Part shown: positions 18,621 to 28,391 of the stretch, one piece after another | Layout of the letters: each line of letters starts with the position of its first letter | Numbering within the stretch: the first letter of the stretch is position 1 | NCBI RefSeq assembly: GCF_014529935.1 | Contig: NZ_JACVFC010000001.1 | Location: forward strand, 2,356,001-2,420,000 | Direction: 5' to 3' | DNA length: 64,000 bases | Source: Chitinophaga qingshengii | GTDB lineage: Bacteria; Bacteroidota; Bacteroidia; Chitinophagales; Chitinophagaceae | Translations under genes and position numbers: made by a program | The notes under the pieces: generated by a model | Seen by the model: only the letters and a program-made list of their open reading frames with translations | What the model was told of the DNA's origin: nothing | Databases searched by the model: none

Positions 18621-20357
18621 ATGAAACGTGTTTATTTGTTCCTATGCCTGGCAATTTCAGGCACTGTAGCCCATGCCCAAAAAACATCCATCCAATGGGG
18701 TGAAGAATTCAAACTCCGCAAAGGCAGCACCGACCTGCAGGTGATCGCCGCCGACAACGACGGGGCCTATCTGGAAGAGAGTCACATGGCGTTGAAAGCA
18801 TACTTTTTAGTGGGCGCCACTTTCAGAGAATCCGCCTCCCTTGTAAAGGTGGATAAAAATCTAAACGAAGTTTACCGCAATGATTTTAACAAGGAACTGA
18901 GAGGAAAAGAATTCGTACAATTCTTTGCTATCCAGGATAAGTTGTTCCTGTTTTCCTCCGACTACAGCAAACGGGACAGAACTCTTTCCCTGTATGCCTC
19001 CGGCGTGAATAAAAAAACCGGGGAACTCACCGGGGAATGGAGAGAGGTTGCCATCTTCCAGCAGAAAGAAAAAAAAGACGATATCGATTTTAAAATTGAC
19101 TACAACGCCGACAGTACGAGAATGCTCATTGTCAGCAGCATTGAAGGCGCTGAAAAAAATGAGTACAAAATCCAGGAGCTCGATAAGAATCTTAAAACCA
19201 CCACCAAACCATTAATCATCCGGAATGGGTTTGAACGTAAAAAGTATCAGCTGGAAGACGTACTGTACACTACCGATCGCAAAGTAGTACTCGTAGGACG
19301 TATGTTTGAGTATGAAGAAGGTAAAAAGAAAAAGGAAAAATTCCTCGATTTTACCAACTACAATATCCGCATCTACGACGAAAAAGGAAAACAACAGGCA
19401 GAGATCAATACCGGCATCAACGGGAAATGGCTCTCCAGCACCAAACTGGTACAGGAGAAAAACAAAGACCTGGTGCTGGCCGCCTTCTACAGTAATGAGA
19501 AAAAAGGCAGAACAATCGATGGACTGCTGGTACAACGCATTAATGTAAACGATGGTAAAGTGATCTCTACCAGCGACAAACCGATTAACAACTCGCTTTT
19601 ATCAGACGACCAGGGTAAGACGGACAACGACGATACCAATGATAAAGATGAGAGCAAGGAAGAACGAAAAATGAGAGCAGAGCTGGAAAAGATGAAAGAT
19701 GAAGGAGAAGGTTTTTCCAGGTATATGCAGTTTCGTAAAATCTTTTACACCCCCGACAACGGCCTTGTTATTCTGGCCGAACAATACCGCCAGTATGTAA
19801 CCACTACCCAGAGCTACAGCCCGGGTGTCAACGGCTCTCCAGCCAAGTGGCAATCCACCACCTATTCCACCTATCTGTCAGGCGATCTGATGATGTGTAA
19901 GATCGATGCTTCCGGCAATATCGGCTGGTTGCAGATATTACCCAAAAATCAGCGCGAAATACTGCAAGGGGGTACGCACTCCTCCTCTACAGGCTTTTCC
20001 TACACCACCGATTATTTCTTTGCCGGAAACAGGCCTTTTTACTCCGGATTTGGCGCTATCCAGACGGACGGCTCCATTCAACTGATGTTTAACGATCATT
20101 CCAAAAATGCCACGGTGACGCAGGCCGGCCAAAAAGCAAAAGGTATTAGCCGGTATGGTAAATCCGATTGTTACCTGGTAGATATTGATGCCGCTTCCGG
20201 TAAAGTGACCAGGAAGGTATTTTTCTCCAATACTGACATTCCGACCGCTATGCCGCGACTGGGCGCTATTGTAGGAAACGATATGTATATGGTAGGCAGA
20301 ACAGACCGGGTATTCGGTAAAACAAAAATCGCCGTTGCCAGGGTGACGGTAAAATAA
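18621..20357 (+). CDS. Secreted protein of unknown function, beta-propeller-like
   Basis: A 578-aa protein from MKRVYLFLCL at 18621; the frame opens ten codons earlier but the signal peptide sets the start. Signal cleavage is near VAHAQ. Repeated blade-like units (SLVKVDKNLNEVYRNDF, DDIDFKIDYNADSTRMLIV, VQRINVNDGKVISTS) suggest a propeller. An acidic/charged stretch lies at about 340-370 (DNDDTNDKDESKEERKMR). The C-terminus (YLVDIDAASGKVTRKVFF) is also propeller-like. The family has no known function. Confidence 0.7.
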   Translation: MKRVYLFLCLAISGTVAHAQKTSIQWGEEFKLRKGSTDLQVIAADNDGAYLEESHMALKAYFLVGATFRESASLVKVDKNLNEVYRNDFNKELRGKEFVQFFAIQDKLFLFSSDYSKRDRTLSLYASGVNKKTGELTGEWREVAIFQQKEKKDDIDFKIDYNADSTRMLIVSSIEGAEKNEYKIQELDKNLKTTTKPLIIRNGFERKKYQLEDVLYTTDRKVVLVGRMFEYEEGKKKKEKFLDFTNYNIRIYDEKGKQQAEINTGINGKWLSSTKLVQEKNKDLVLAAFYSNEKKGRTIDGLLVQRINVNDGKVISTSDKPINNSLLSDDQGKTDNDDTNDKDESKEERKMRAELEKMKDEGEGFSRYMQFRKIFYTPDNGLVILAEQYRQYVTTTQSYSPGVNGSPAKWQSTTYSTYLSGDLMMCKIDASGNIGWLQILPKNQREILQGGTHSSSTGFSYTTDYFFAGNRPFYSGFGAIQTDGSIQLMFNDHSKNATVTQAGQKAKGISRYGKSDCYLVDIDAASGKVTRKVFFSNTDIPTAMPRLGAIVGNDMYMVGRTDRVFGKTKIAVARVTVK

Positions 20358-20358
20358 A

Positions 20359-20396
20359 AAAACAGCCCTGACGACTTCCGTTATCAGGGCTGTTTT
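20359..20396. terminator. Bidirectional terminator
   Basis: AAAACAGCCCTGA (20359-20371) pairs with TCAGGGCTGTTTT (20384-20396) and has T-runs on both strands. It is shared by the convergent genes ending at 20357 and 20401. Confidence 0.88.
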
Positions 20397-20400
20397 CTTT

Positions 20401-21420
20401 TTAGTTCTCCCAGTATTCCGATGCATCTACCGGATCAAGATAAGTGCCGTCGAATCCTGCATTAAGGATTTTCTGCGTGTAGGAGTCGGCGTTACCATAA
20501 ATAAATGCCTTCCATTCCGGCATCCAGTAACGGACATTGTAATTACCTTCCCATTTAGGGTCCAGTTTACCGAACCAGGCCGGCGGATTGTTCAGCCAGT
20601 CGGGATTCCAGTACCAGCGGTAATCTTCTGCCTGCCCTATACTCATGTAAGCGAGTACCAGGCGTTTGCCTCCATTTTTTTTCTTTTTGAGCGCGTTGAT
20701 CTGATCTTTTGTCCAGGTAGTGCCATCCGTATCCGGGAACGCATCTATGATGAGTACATCATAATTGGTAGCCTTCAGGTTATTGATGTACTGATCGCTG
20801 GAGACGTTGATCTGATAAAGGAAATTTCTGGCATCTGCCAGGGTGTTGATGTCGTTGGCATTTTCGTGATACGGCGCTCCTGCCGGTATCGTTTTCAGCT
20901 GGCGGCTGGCCGTAGCGAAAGAGATAAAGCCATTGGCTTCATTTTTTTGATAAGATGCAGCGACATAGGCCGGTGTCTTGCAATAATCAGTGGTCATGAC
21001 CGTCAGGTGGTTTTCCGCAGCGCGTTTGCAAAGGCTCAACCATTCCCTGGTATTGGCAGCGGGTGTAGGCACGTTATCATTGTTATCGTACCCATAGTAT
21101 AACTCTTCCCGGCCTACACCGTCCAGCGCTTTGATGTACTCCGTTACGATGGGAGCAGCGGGGTTGCCGGTGGTCGTCAGCAGTTCCGAACTATTTTGTG
21201 CCACTACAATAAAACCAGGTTTGCGCGTTCGTGCCCAGGCGCTGATATCCTGGATAAAATTGCGCAGTTCCTGCCGGTAGTTGATTAGTTCCGTTCCGGG
21301 TTTAGGTGTTTTTTTGTCGCCGGTATCAATGGCGGATGTTTCCTTTTTGCTGCAAGCGGTGAGGCTTAACAGGCCGATCATGGCAAAGGTGAGGGTGCTA
21401 CGTGAGCTACGCATGGTCAA
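20401..21420 (-). CDS. GH114-like (TM1410/endo-alpha-1,4-polygalactosaminidase type) lipoprotein
   Basis: A 339-aa lipoprotein (lipobox SLTAC, Cys about 23). The TIM-barrel family signature is seen in order: the N-terminal INYRQELRNFIQDISAWA, KPGFIVVAQN, DYDVLIIDAFP-like (NYDVLIIDAFPD), KRLVLAYMSIGQAEDYRWYW, WMPEWKAFIYG and GFDGTYLDPVDA. Family relatives hydrolyse galactosaminogalactan-type polymers, but most members are untested. An ATG two codons inside (MRSS) is an alternative start. Confidence 0.82.
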   Translation of the reverse strand: MTMRSSRSTLTFAMIGLLSLTACSKKETSAIDTGDKKTPKPGTELINYRQELRNFIQDISAWARTRKPGFIVVAQNSSELLTTTGNPAAPIVTEYIKALDGVGREELYYGYDNNDNVPTPAANTREWLSLCKRAAENHLTVMTTDYCKTPAYVAASYQKNEANGFISFATASRQLKTIPAGAPYHENANDINTLADARNFLYQINVSSDQYINNLKATNYDVLIIDAFPDTDGTTWTKDQINALKKKKNGGKRLVLAYMSIGQAEDYRWYWNPDWLNNPPAWFGKLDPKWEGNYNVRYWMPEWKAFIYGNADSYTQKILNAGFDGTYLDPVDASEYWEN

Positions 21421-21492
21421 AGGGTTTTAGGTTTTCCGGATATATAACGGCTAAAAAACAAAAACCCTCTGTTCCGGCGCATGAAATTTTCG

Positions 21493-23580
21493 TTACCGGT
21501 GATTGGCCTCATTATATTTTTCCAGTTCCACGATAAACTCCGTGCCTTTACCTTCTTCACTTTCAAACCATATTTTACCGCCGTGGGCATCCACAATCTG
21601 TTTGGAGATGGCCAGTCCGAAACCGAAAGACTCCTCGCCCATAGTACCCCGGCGTTTTACATCCTGCGACAGGTTGAAGATGTTTCCTTTTAGCGCATCC
21701 GGGATACCGATACCATTATCGCGGACAGTGATCCTGACAACGGCATCTGTAAGTTCCATGGATACCTCCACCATCCCGCCCACCGGACTGAATTTAACCG
21801 CGTTGGTAATGAGATTGGAAAATACGCGCCATATTTTTTCGCGGCTCGCCCATATAGAAGTATGAAAAAGGTTGACAATAATCTGTTGTTTTTTCTCGGC
21901 TACTTTTGTCTTTACCAGGTCCACACAATATCGCAGGGCTACATCCACTTCCACCTCTTCCTTTCTGATATCGCCGCGTAAATTCATGTACAGCAGGTTG
22001 CTGATCAGGTCCAGTGCCAGTTGGCCGGATTGCTGGATCATTCCCAATGCTTCCTTATTCTGCGGATCGGTGATATTACCATAATGCAGCAGGAAGTCGG
22101 CCATGGATATCATGTTGCCTACAGGGTTGCGCAGGTCATGTGCCACTACTTTGAGTATACGGGTATTATCCTGTTGACTTTGTTCGAGTATCCGTAATCC
22201 GTTCTCCAGGTGTTTATTTTGGCGGGAGATCACCCGGTTGAGACTTTCCAGCTTCTCACCTTGTTTTTTGGAACGATTCCAGTTGTGCCAGATGAGGACG
22301 CCGATAATAATTACCAGGATAGAAAAAATCAACATCACGTTGAGGTAGAAGTTTTTGACTTCATTCTGTTTTTTCAGGAGGTCCAGCTCCATTTCGCCGG
22401 AGAGGTAATTAAATTGTGTATTCACATCCAGGGCGCGGAATGGATCGTTTAGCCGTGCCAGTGAGTCCTTCATTTGCTGATAATGTTTCAGGAACACCAG
22501 CGCTTCACCGGGCTTACCGGTAGCCTCGTGGTATTGTGCCTGCAGCTCATTCCAGGATAGCTCCGACGAATTGTCCGGCAGGGAATCTATCGCGTTTCTC
22601 ATTCTTTGTAACCCTGCCTGCGCTTCCGGAAATCTTTTTTGTGCCAGTTGCAGTTTAATCAGTTTACCCATGTTCAGCTGTGCGTCTCTTGGTTCTGTAC
22701 CGGGTTGTATGTTGATGTCAATGCTCCTTTGCAACAATTTCTCACCGGTAACGGTATCTCCTTTTCGCAACAGCAGACTGCCTTTGTTCCCTAATACGAC
22801 CGCTTCCGCCGCCAGCGAAAAAGTAGCGTGGTTACGTATTTTCAGGAACGGTGTTTTACGAAGCTGAATGTATCGCAGCGCACTGTCGTAGTAAAACAGG
22901 GCGCTGTCCATCTGATCCATCCGGTCAAATGCCAGGGCTATATTATCAAGTTCTGCCTGTTGATAACAAAAGCGATAGAAGGCATTTTCCGTGCAGTTGC
23001 CCATTGCGCTGAAGGCATCTTTAAAATGAGGTATAGCCAGTTTGTACTTGCCTTGCCGGTAATACACCATGGCCAGCCGGGCGCTGTATTCTCCCCGCGC
23101 ACAGGTATCTTTCGCCTCGGCTATAAACGTTCTGCCTTCATAGTATAAGGAAAGGGCATTATCCAGTTTGCCTTCCTCACTATATATCTCCCCGAGATAC
23201 ATCAAGGCTTTACCGTATTCTACAGCGTATCCGGGCCGGTTGGTTTTCCCGGACAATACACGCAGGATGCTGTCTGCATATAGTCTTCCCCGGATATGGT
23301 CCTTTTGTTTTGTCCAGTAGTAGTCCAACAGGTAACGGTATTTCCAGGTCAGGTCCATGGGACCGGGATTGGGGAAACGGACATATACGGAGTCGAGTAT
23401 GCGGATGGCGACAGGCATCTGGCCCGGACCCAGGAGATCTACTTTTTGAAAGACAGGCTGAAAGAACGCCGGATGGTCCGCATTATTGTTCCCTGAGCGG
23501 TTGCAGGCCAGCAGCATAATAAACAATAATGGGATCAACCAACACAATATCTGTTTGGGATACACGGATAAAAATTGCAT
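21493..23580 (-). CDS. TPR-containing sensor histidine kinase
   Basis: A 695-aa protein. The N-terminal leader ends in LLAC, so the periplasmic part may be lipid-anchored or the leader may act as a membrane anchor. TPR repeats span about 60-350 (ALMYLGEIYSEEGKLDNALSL). A transmembrane helix lies near 405-425, then a short coiled coil. HisKA contains ILKVVAHDLRNPVGNM with the phospho-acceptor His. The HATPase_c domain has NLITNAVKFSP, DNGIGIPD and GFGLAIS. No response regulator is adjacent. This is a common Bacteroidota architecture of unknown signal. Confidence 0.9.
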   Translation of the reverse strand: MQFLSVYPKQILCWLIPLLFIMLLACNRSGNNNADHPAFFQPVFQKVDLLGPGQMPVAIRILDSVYVRFPNPGPMDLTWKYRYLLDYYWTKQKDHIRGRLYADSILRVLSGKTNRPGYAVEYGKALMYLGEIYSEEGKLDNALSLYYEGRTFIAEAKDTCARGEYSARLAMVYYRQGKYKLAIPHFKDAFSAMGNCTENAFYRFCYQQAELDNIALAFDRMDQMDSALFYYDSALRYIQLRKTPFLKIRNHATFSLAAEAVVLGNKGSLLLRKGDTVTGEKLLQRSIDINIQPGTEPRDAQLNMGKLIKLQLAQKRFPEAQAGLQRMRNAIDSLPDNSSELSWNELQAQYHEATGKPGEALVFLKHYQQMKDSLARLNDPFRALDVNTQFNYLSGEMELDLLKKQNEVKNFYLNVMLIFSILVIIIGVLIWHNWNRSKKQGEKLESLNRVISRQNKHLENGLRILEQSQQDNTRILKVVAHDLRNPVGNMISMADFLLHYGNITDPQNKEALGMIQQSGQLALDLISNLLYMNLRGDIRKEEVEVDVALRYCVDLVKTKVAEKKQQIIVNLFHTSIWASREKIWRVFSNLITNAVKFSPVGGMVEVSMELTDAVVRITVRDNGIGIPDALKGNIFNLSQDVKRRGTMGEESFGFGLAISKQIVDAHGGKIWFESEEGKGTEFIVELEKYNEANHR

Positions 23581-23779
23581 TCAATAGAATTATTTTACTA
23601 CAAACGACATCCTCATCTAAAGATGGTCAGTTCACCGAACATTCACCGCCAAATATACTATATTCATAATTGCAAAAAGTGCGGTTTTCCGGGCATTTCA
23701 ACCAGGAAAAAACCGCATCATCGAATACATCATTTAGCGTACGCATCCGAGCAATCGCTTTACAGAAGCACCCTTCATT

Positions 23780-24748
23780 TTAGCTTTTACGTAGTAAAGG
23801 TTGTGTGCTGCAACGGAAGGAACCTCCTAAGCTGCGGGTAATGCGAAAATCCACATATTCTACCGTGATGCCATGGCCGGCCACCTGATCACCGATATGC
23901 CGGAAAACCGGGTCCGTCACATATACTTCCGGACTGAGTGGCAGTCCGTTCGTAGCCAGGTTGGTCGTTTCTTCGTACGTCACGTTGATACGGTCCCAGG
24001 AGCGCAGTCTTTCCGGGATACCGTCTTTAAACGCCGCCTCACATACCACCATCAGTCCTTCTTTAATCAGTCCCAGGGCGCAATCCAGGTGCAGTATATC
24101 CGGTTGCAGCCGTACTATCTCCAACGTATAACCGTAAGGGTGAAGCAGTTTTTCCAGCCACCGCGCACCGAGTGGATTAGAGGCCAGTCCGGAGCTTCCT
24201 ACAAAAATATGTTTGCCCAGCACCAGCACATCCCCGCCTTCTATAAAAGGGCCGGGGCCCAATGTAAGATCATCTGCCGCCGCCACTTCCGGACGCGGCG
24301 AGGCGACATAGACACAATCGGCCGGGTACACCCGTTCCAGTATAATATCTCTCACCGGCAATACTTCCTGGCGACGATGCAATAAACGCATAGCGCTTTC
24401 TATGACCAGGTTACCCACGGTGAAAAACGGATCACGGGAAAAAAAATTAGCATAGCCCTCATCGCCGCCGGCCTTCTTTTCAGCATCAGTGAGACGGCGC
24501 GGACGTAGCACCTCCACCCCATATTTCAGCAGTACTGTTTTAAATGCTTCCCGTTCCTTTATCCATGCCTGCTGGCTCTCCGGATAGGCGTCACCGTAGT
24601 CCATCCCTGTTTTTGTATACAGTTCCGCCCGCGCTTCCGGTGTCAGAAATTTCACATCTTCTTCCCTGGGATACCTGGGCATACCGAATTCAGACTCGGC
24701 CAGTACCACCGTACGCAGCGGTGCAAATTCACTTTCAACAAAGATCAT
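23780..24748 (-). CDS. Amidinotransferase/DDAH-fold enzyme
   Basis: A 322-aa protein of the guanidine-group-modifying superfamily. Visible catalytic features are FFSRDPFFTVG, PFIEGGDVLVLG (acidic loop), ILHLDCALG (catalytic His) and GGSFRCSTQPLL with the nucleophile Cys at 313. The family includes glycine amidinotransferase, arginine deiminase and dimethylarginine dimethylaminohydrolase. Sequence alone does not decide among these. It is not in an operon with recognisable arginine or creatine genes. Confidence 0.85.
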   Translation of the reverse strand: MIFVESEFAPLRTVVLAESEFGMPRYPREEDVKFLTPEARAELYTKTGMDYGDAYPESQQAWIKEREAFKTVLLKYGVEVLRPRRLTDAEKKAGGDEGYANFFSRDPFFTVGNLVIESAMRLLHRRQEVLPVRDIILERVYPADCVYVASPRPEVAAADDLTLGPGPFIEGGDVLVLGKHIFVGSSGLASNPLGARWLEKLLHPYGYTLEIVRLQPDILHLDCALGLIKEGLMVVCEAAFKDGIPERLRSWDRINVTYEETTNLATNGLPLSPEVYVTDPVFRHIGDQVAGHGITVEYVDFRITRSLGGSFRCSTQPLLRKS

Positions 24749-24994
24749 ATGTTACCGTTTTAATCATCAATATAGCGAAGACATCAAATAAAAACGTTTT
24801 TCAACCGTGCAGTACCTTATTATTTTTTTTTAACATTTCATGCAACATTTCCTATCGTTTAATCCTTATTTATTCATCTCACCTTCCGACAATATTGCCC
24901 CCAAAAATTGTATGCATAATACCCCGTATGAATGACCGCTCCGAACGGAAGAAGCCCCTATCTGACAATTGTTTCATCATCTAAAACGTTTCCG

Positions 24995-26101
24995 ATGAAA
25001 ACAGTATTTAAAACCCCGCCGGCGATAAAATTCGCCCGGATATGTCAAAAAATTCTACATGCCGGCATGGCCGTGACGGTGATCAGCTTTTTATTGACCA
25101 TTACCAGCTGCCGGAAAAATGATCATCATCCCGGATGTGGCGATTGTGACTGTGTCTCCGGCAAATACAAACAAACTAACCTGGTAGCCGATACTGCTGG
25201 TTTCAACGCCACCCGTATTGATCCTCATCTGATAAATGCCTGGGGCATTGCTGTTGGCTCAACCGGCATCTTCTGGTTATCCTCCAATGGCGACGGCTCC
25301 AGCGTTGTTTACGATAAAGGCGGTATGCCCCAGCGAAGCCCTGTCTTTATCCCTTCACCCTCCGGTAAAGGCGCCGGCGCACCTACCGGCGTTGTTTTCA
25401 ACAACACTACCAGTTTCAACGGCGCCCGTTTCCTTTTCGCTACTGAAGATGGTACGATCCTGTCCTGGACTTCCGGCGACTCTGCTGTGATAAAGGCTGA
25501 CCGCTCTGCCTTTAACGCCGTATACAAAGGCATTGCCCTGGCCAGTGACAGCGGCAAAAATTACATTTATGCAACCAATTTCCACAACGGTACGATCGAT
25601 GTATTTGATACCGCTTACCATTATATCAGCTCCAAACCATTCCGCGATCCGGATATTCCGGCCGGCTTCGCTCCGTTTAATATCAGAAACATCGACGGAG
25701 TACTCTTTGTTACCTACGCCAAACAGAAACCTGACCGGCATGACGACCAGGCCGGCCCCGGCAACGGTTATGTAGACATCTACAAACCCAATGGCACCCT
25801 CATCCGCAGATTTGCTACACAGGGCACGCTCAATTCTCCCTGGGGCATTACACCAGGCTGCAGCGGTAACGAAGACGACGATGTCATCCTGATCGGCAAC
25901 TTCGGCGACGGGCATATCAATGCCTATAACATGAGAGGTACTTTCCTGGGACAATTACAGAAAAACACCGGCCCTGGCCCGGTGATCATCGACGGCTTAT
26001 GGGGCCTGGAAAGCAATGTGCCCTCCGCACCCGGACAACTGTTCTTTACAGCCGGCCCGAAAGAGGAGTCACATGGATTGTTCGGCTATCTGAAACGGTA
26101 A
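24995..26101 (+). CDS. TIGR03118-family lipoprotein
   Basis: A 368-aa protein from MKTVFKTPP at 24995; the frame opens 21 codons earlier. The lipobox is TITSC. The family pattern is clear: TNLVADTAGFNATRIDPHL, INAWGIAVGSTGIFWLSSN, PTGVVFNNT, LFATEDGTILSW, FNIRNIDGVLFVTYAKQ, GYVDIYKPNG and LNSPWGITP. It should form a beta-propeller. Function is unknown. A Cys-rich spot after the lipobox (GCGDCDC) is unusual and may bind metal. Confidence 0.85.
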   Translation: MKTVFKTPPAIKFARICQKILHAGMAVTVISFLLTITSCRKNDHHPGCGDCDCVSGKYKQTNLVADTAGFNATRIDPHLINAWGIAVGSTGIFWLSSNGDGSSVVYDKGGMPQRSPVFIPSPSGKGAGAPTGVVFNNTTSFNGARFLFATEDGTILSWTSGDSAVIKADRSAFNAVYKGIALASDSGKNYIYATNFHNGTIDVFDTAYHYISSKPFRDPDIPAGFAPFNIRNIDGVLFVTYAKQKPDRHDDQAGPGNGYVDIYKPNGTLIRRFATQGTLNSPWGITPGCSGNEDDDVILIGNFGDGHINAYNMRGTFLGQLQKNTGPGPVIIDGLWGLESNVPSAPGQLFFTAGPKEESHGLFGYLKR

Positions 26102-26178
26102 CTGTGATGAGCATGATTATTACTGATTTCGCTGATTAGCGGAGATATGAGCGAAGCTATCAGCGAAGATGAGGTTTA

Positions 26179-26664
26179 TTAGTGTGTGAAATGCAGGCAG
26201 GCGATGATGACCAGTGTTGCTGTGGCAATGGCTGCGATCGTCCGGATGGTATTGAGGCGGTTCCATGGCTGTTCAAAACGGCTGCGATGTGCTGCCAGCG
26301 CTGCAGGGTCATCCTGCAGGGATATCTTATCCAGCACATTGTTCAAGGGTACATTACCCGCTCCGGTTACGCCGAAAACGCCGATGAGGTAGGTGATGGT
26401 AGCTGCCAGCAGTAACCATCCCGCAGGCTGCATATCCTGCCGGAACACCAACCAGGTGCTGATCGGAAGCAAGCACACAGGACCTATAAATCCAATGAAA
26501 AAAACAGGATTCAGAATAGCCCTGTTGATAGATTGCATCGCCGCCAGGTAAGCCGCATCGGACAGCCGCCCCAGGCCGGGGTTGACAGAGCAGGAGTAAG
26601 CGTAGAAGAGCCCTGCCATCAAGGCGGAAGTAAGTCCGGTGATCACTAATAAAAACAATAGCAT
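26179..26664 (-). CDS. DUF1772 membrane protein
   Basis: A 161-aa protein with four membrane helices (about 3-22, 50-70, 80-100, 135-158). MAGLFYAYSCSVNPGL and MQSINRAILNPVFF match DUF1772 (anthrone-oxygenase-like family). Catalytic function for bacterial members is unproven. Confidence 0.82.
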   Translation of the reverse strand: MLLFLLVITGLTSALMAGLFYAYSCSVNPGLGRLSDAAYLAAMQSINRAILNPVFFIGFIGPVCLLPISTWLVFRQDMQPAGWLLLAATITYLIGVFGVTGAGNVPLNNVLDKISLQDDPAALAAHRSRFEQPWNRLNTIRTIAAIATATLVIIACLHFTH

Positions 26665-26710
26665 AGTAACAGATCAGGTTGAACCTAAAGATAGCTAACC
26701 TGCGAAAAAC

Positions 26711-26749
26711 AGCGAGCGGAATTTTCCGGTATGGAAAATTCCGCTCGCT
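26711..26749. terminator. Perfect 17-bp hairpin terminator at the end of locus 2
   Basis: AGCGAGCGGAATTTTCC (26711-26727) and GGAAAATTCCGCTCGCT (26733-26749) are perfect complements with a 5-nt loop and T-rich flanks on both strands. It separates the SusD gene end (26779) from the DUF1772 gene start (26664). Confidence 0.88.
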
Positions 26750-26778
26750 TGTTTTGTTTTTGGAAGATGATCAGGTTA

Positions 26779-28377
26779 TTACCAACCCGGTGTTTGTTTG
26801 TACTGACCGTTGGTGCGGGCAATCTCATCCGGACTGATAGGCCATGCCATGTGTTTGGTCGGGTTAAAGTTACGTGCAGGCCAAACCTCCTGTATGGTAT
26901 AGGGAGAAGCAGGATTCTGACGATCCGCGTGAATGCGGCCATGCAACGGTGCATTGATCTTCGCATAATCACCCCATCTTTTCAGATCATGGAAACGATC
27001 GGTCCATTCGCAGGCCAGTTCCACACGGCGCTCATGTTTCAGATCGTCCATGGTAGGATTGCTCACCGGTGTAAGCCCTACACGCGCCCTGATCTCGTTG
27101 AGCGGAGCAGCCGCTTCACCATTACGTCCCAGCTGAATCAGCGCTTCCGCTTTAAACAACAGTATTTCTGCATAACGCATCAGCGGCAGGTTCAGTGCCG
27201 TAGTAGGATAATCGGGACTGGGATTCACAAAGATATTGCTGGCCATATCACCGTTGGAACCGTAGCCATAAGGCTCCATGTATTTATTGATCTGGAAACC
27301 GGAGAGGCTGTTGGTAGACCAGTACAACATTTTCTGACCGATATACAAAAACGGATCACCGAATTTCAGAATGGTTACTTCCCTGCGCGGGTCGTTGGCT
27401 TCATACTCATCATACAGCTCTTCAGTAGGCTGGAAATAGCCCCAGCCGTTGAACTTGCCCCAACCTTTGTTTTCCAGTATCACACCGGGAAATTCAGATC
27501 CACCCTGTGTGCTGGATACTACAGACCAGATATATTCAGATGACCAGTTGTTGGCGACAGTGAAAACAGCCTGGTAGTTTTCGCGGGAAGTAGGTTTACC
27601 GGAAATCAGCGCCCGATGGCCCTCTGTGCGGATCTTATCGCACAGGTCAGGTATGGCCTGCCATTTGGACTTATCGAATTGCGCCCAGTAAGCATATGCT
27701 TTTACCATATATCCCCAGCAAGCCACTTTGTGTGCGCGGCCTCTGTCCTTGTCCTCGTAACTTTCGAAGAACGGCAGCAGGTCGGCTGCTTTCTGCAAAT
27801 CACTGATGATTTTTGCGTAGTTGTCAGTCACCGAAGGCAATTGGGGTGCAATACGTTTGCCATATTCCGGGTTTTCCGGGCCGTCAAACGGTACGCCCTG
27901 ATCTTTGTGTCCATACATGTAAGCCAGCCAGAAATGTGCGAAACCGCGCATAAAATAGGCTTCTCCCAGGGATTTTTTCCGGAGGTCTTCGGATACGTTC
28001 ACCGCCTTCGGCGCATTTTCAAGCACCTGGTTAGCCGTGTTGATCATGGCATACAGACGTTTCCAGCCTTCTGTCAGGTAACCTTCCCGTCCGCTGGGGA
28101 TGAAGTTTTTGATGTTTTCACCATCTGCCTTGGCACGGCCTACGATCAGATCATCGCTGGCATCCTGCACCCAGAACAGGTCGCGGCCCCAGGTTTCTTC
28201 ATCTTTCATGGTGGTGTAAAGCGCAGCGCTACCCTTACGCAGGTCGTTGTCGCTTTTCCAGAAGTTGTCAATACTCGGCGCACCGGTAGGTTCAACATCC
28301 ACCCAGTTTTGCGAGCAGCCGCTCCAACCGGCCATCATCGCCATCAGTGCTGGTATATAGAAATATTTCTTTTTCAT
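26779..28377 (-). CDS. SusD/RagB family lipoprotein (locus 2)
   Basis: A 532-aa SPII lipoprotein (GWSGC, Cys about 21) with mature start SQNWVDVEPTGAPS. SusD hallmarks are GEAYFMRGFAHFWLAYMYG, LPLMRYAEILLFKAEALIQ, DLKHERRVELACEW and the C-terminal AWPISPDEIARTNGQYKQTP. It follows the SusC gene by 14 bp. No glycan-active enzyme lies in the same operon. Confidence 0.95.
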   Translation of the reverse strand: MKKKYFYIPALMAMMAGWSGCSQNWVDVEPTGAPSIDNFWKSDNDLRKGSAALYTTMKDEETWGRDLFWVQDASDDLIVGRAKADGENIKNFIPSGREGYLTEGWKRLYAMINTANQVLENAPKAVNVSEDLRKKSLGEAYFMRGFAHFWLAYMYGHKDQGVPFDGPENPEYGKRIAPQLPSVTDNYAKIISDLQKAADLLPFFESYEDKDRGRAHKVACWGYMVKAYAYWAQFDKSKWQAIPDLCDKIRTEGHRALISGKPTSRENYQAVFTVANNWSSEYIWSVVSSTQGGSEFPGVILENKGWGKFNGWGYFQPTEELYDEYEANDPRREVTILKFGDPFLYIGQKMLYWSTNSLSGFQINKYMEPYGYGSNGDMASNIFVNPSPDYPTTALNLPLMRYAEILLFKAEALIQLGRNGEAAAPLNEIRARVGLTPVSNPTMDDLKHERRVELACEWTDRFHDLKRWGDYAKINAPLHGRIHADRQNPASPYTIQEVWPARNFNPTKHMAWPISPDEIARTNGQYKQTPGW

Positions 28378-28391
28378 GATAGTCAGTTTGA

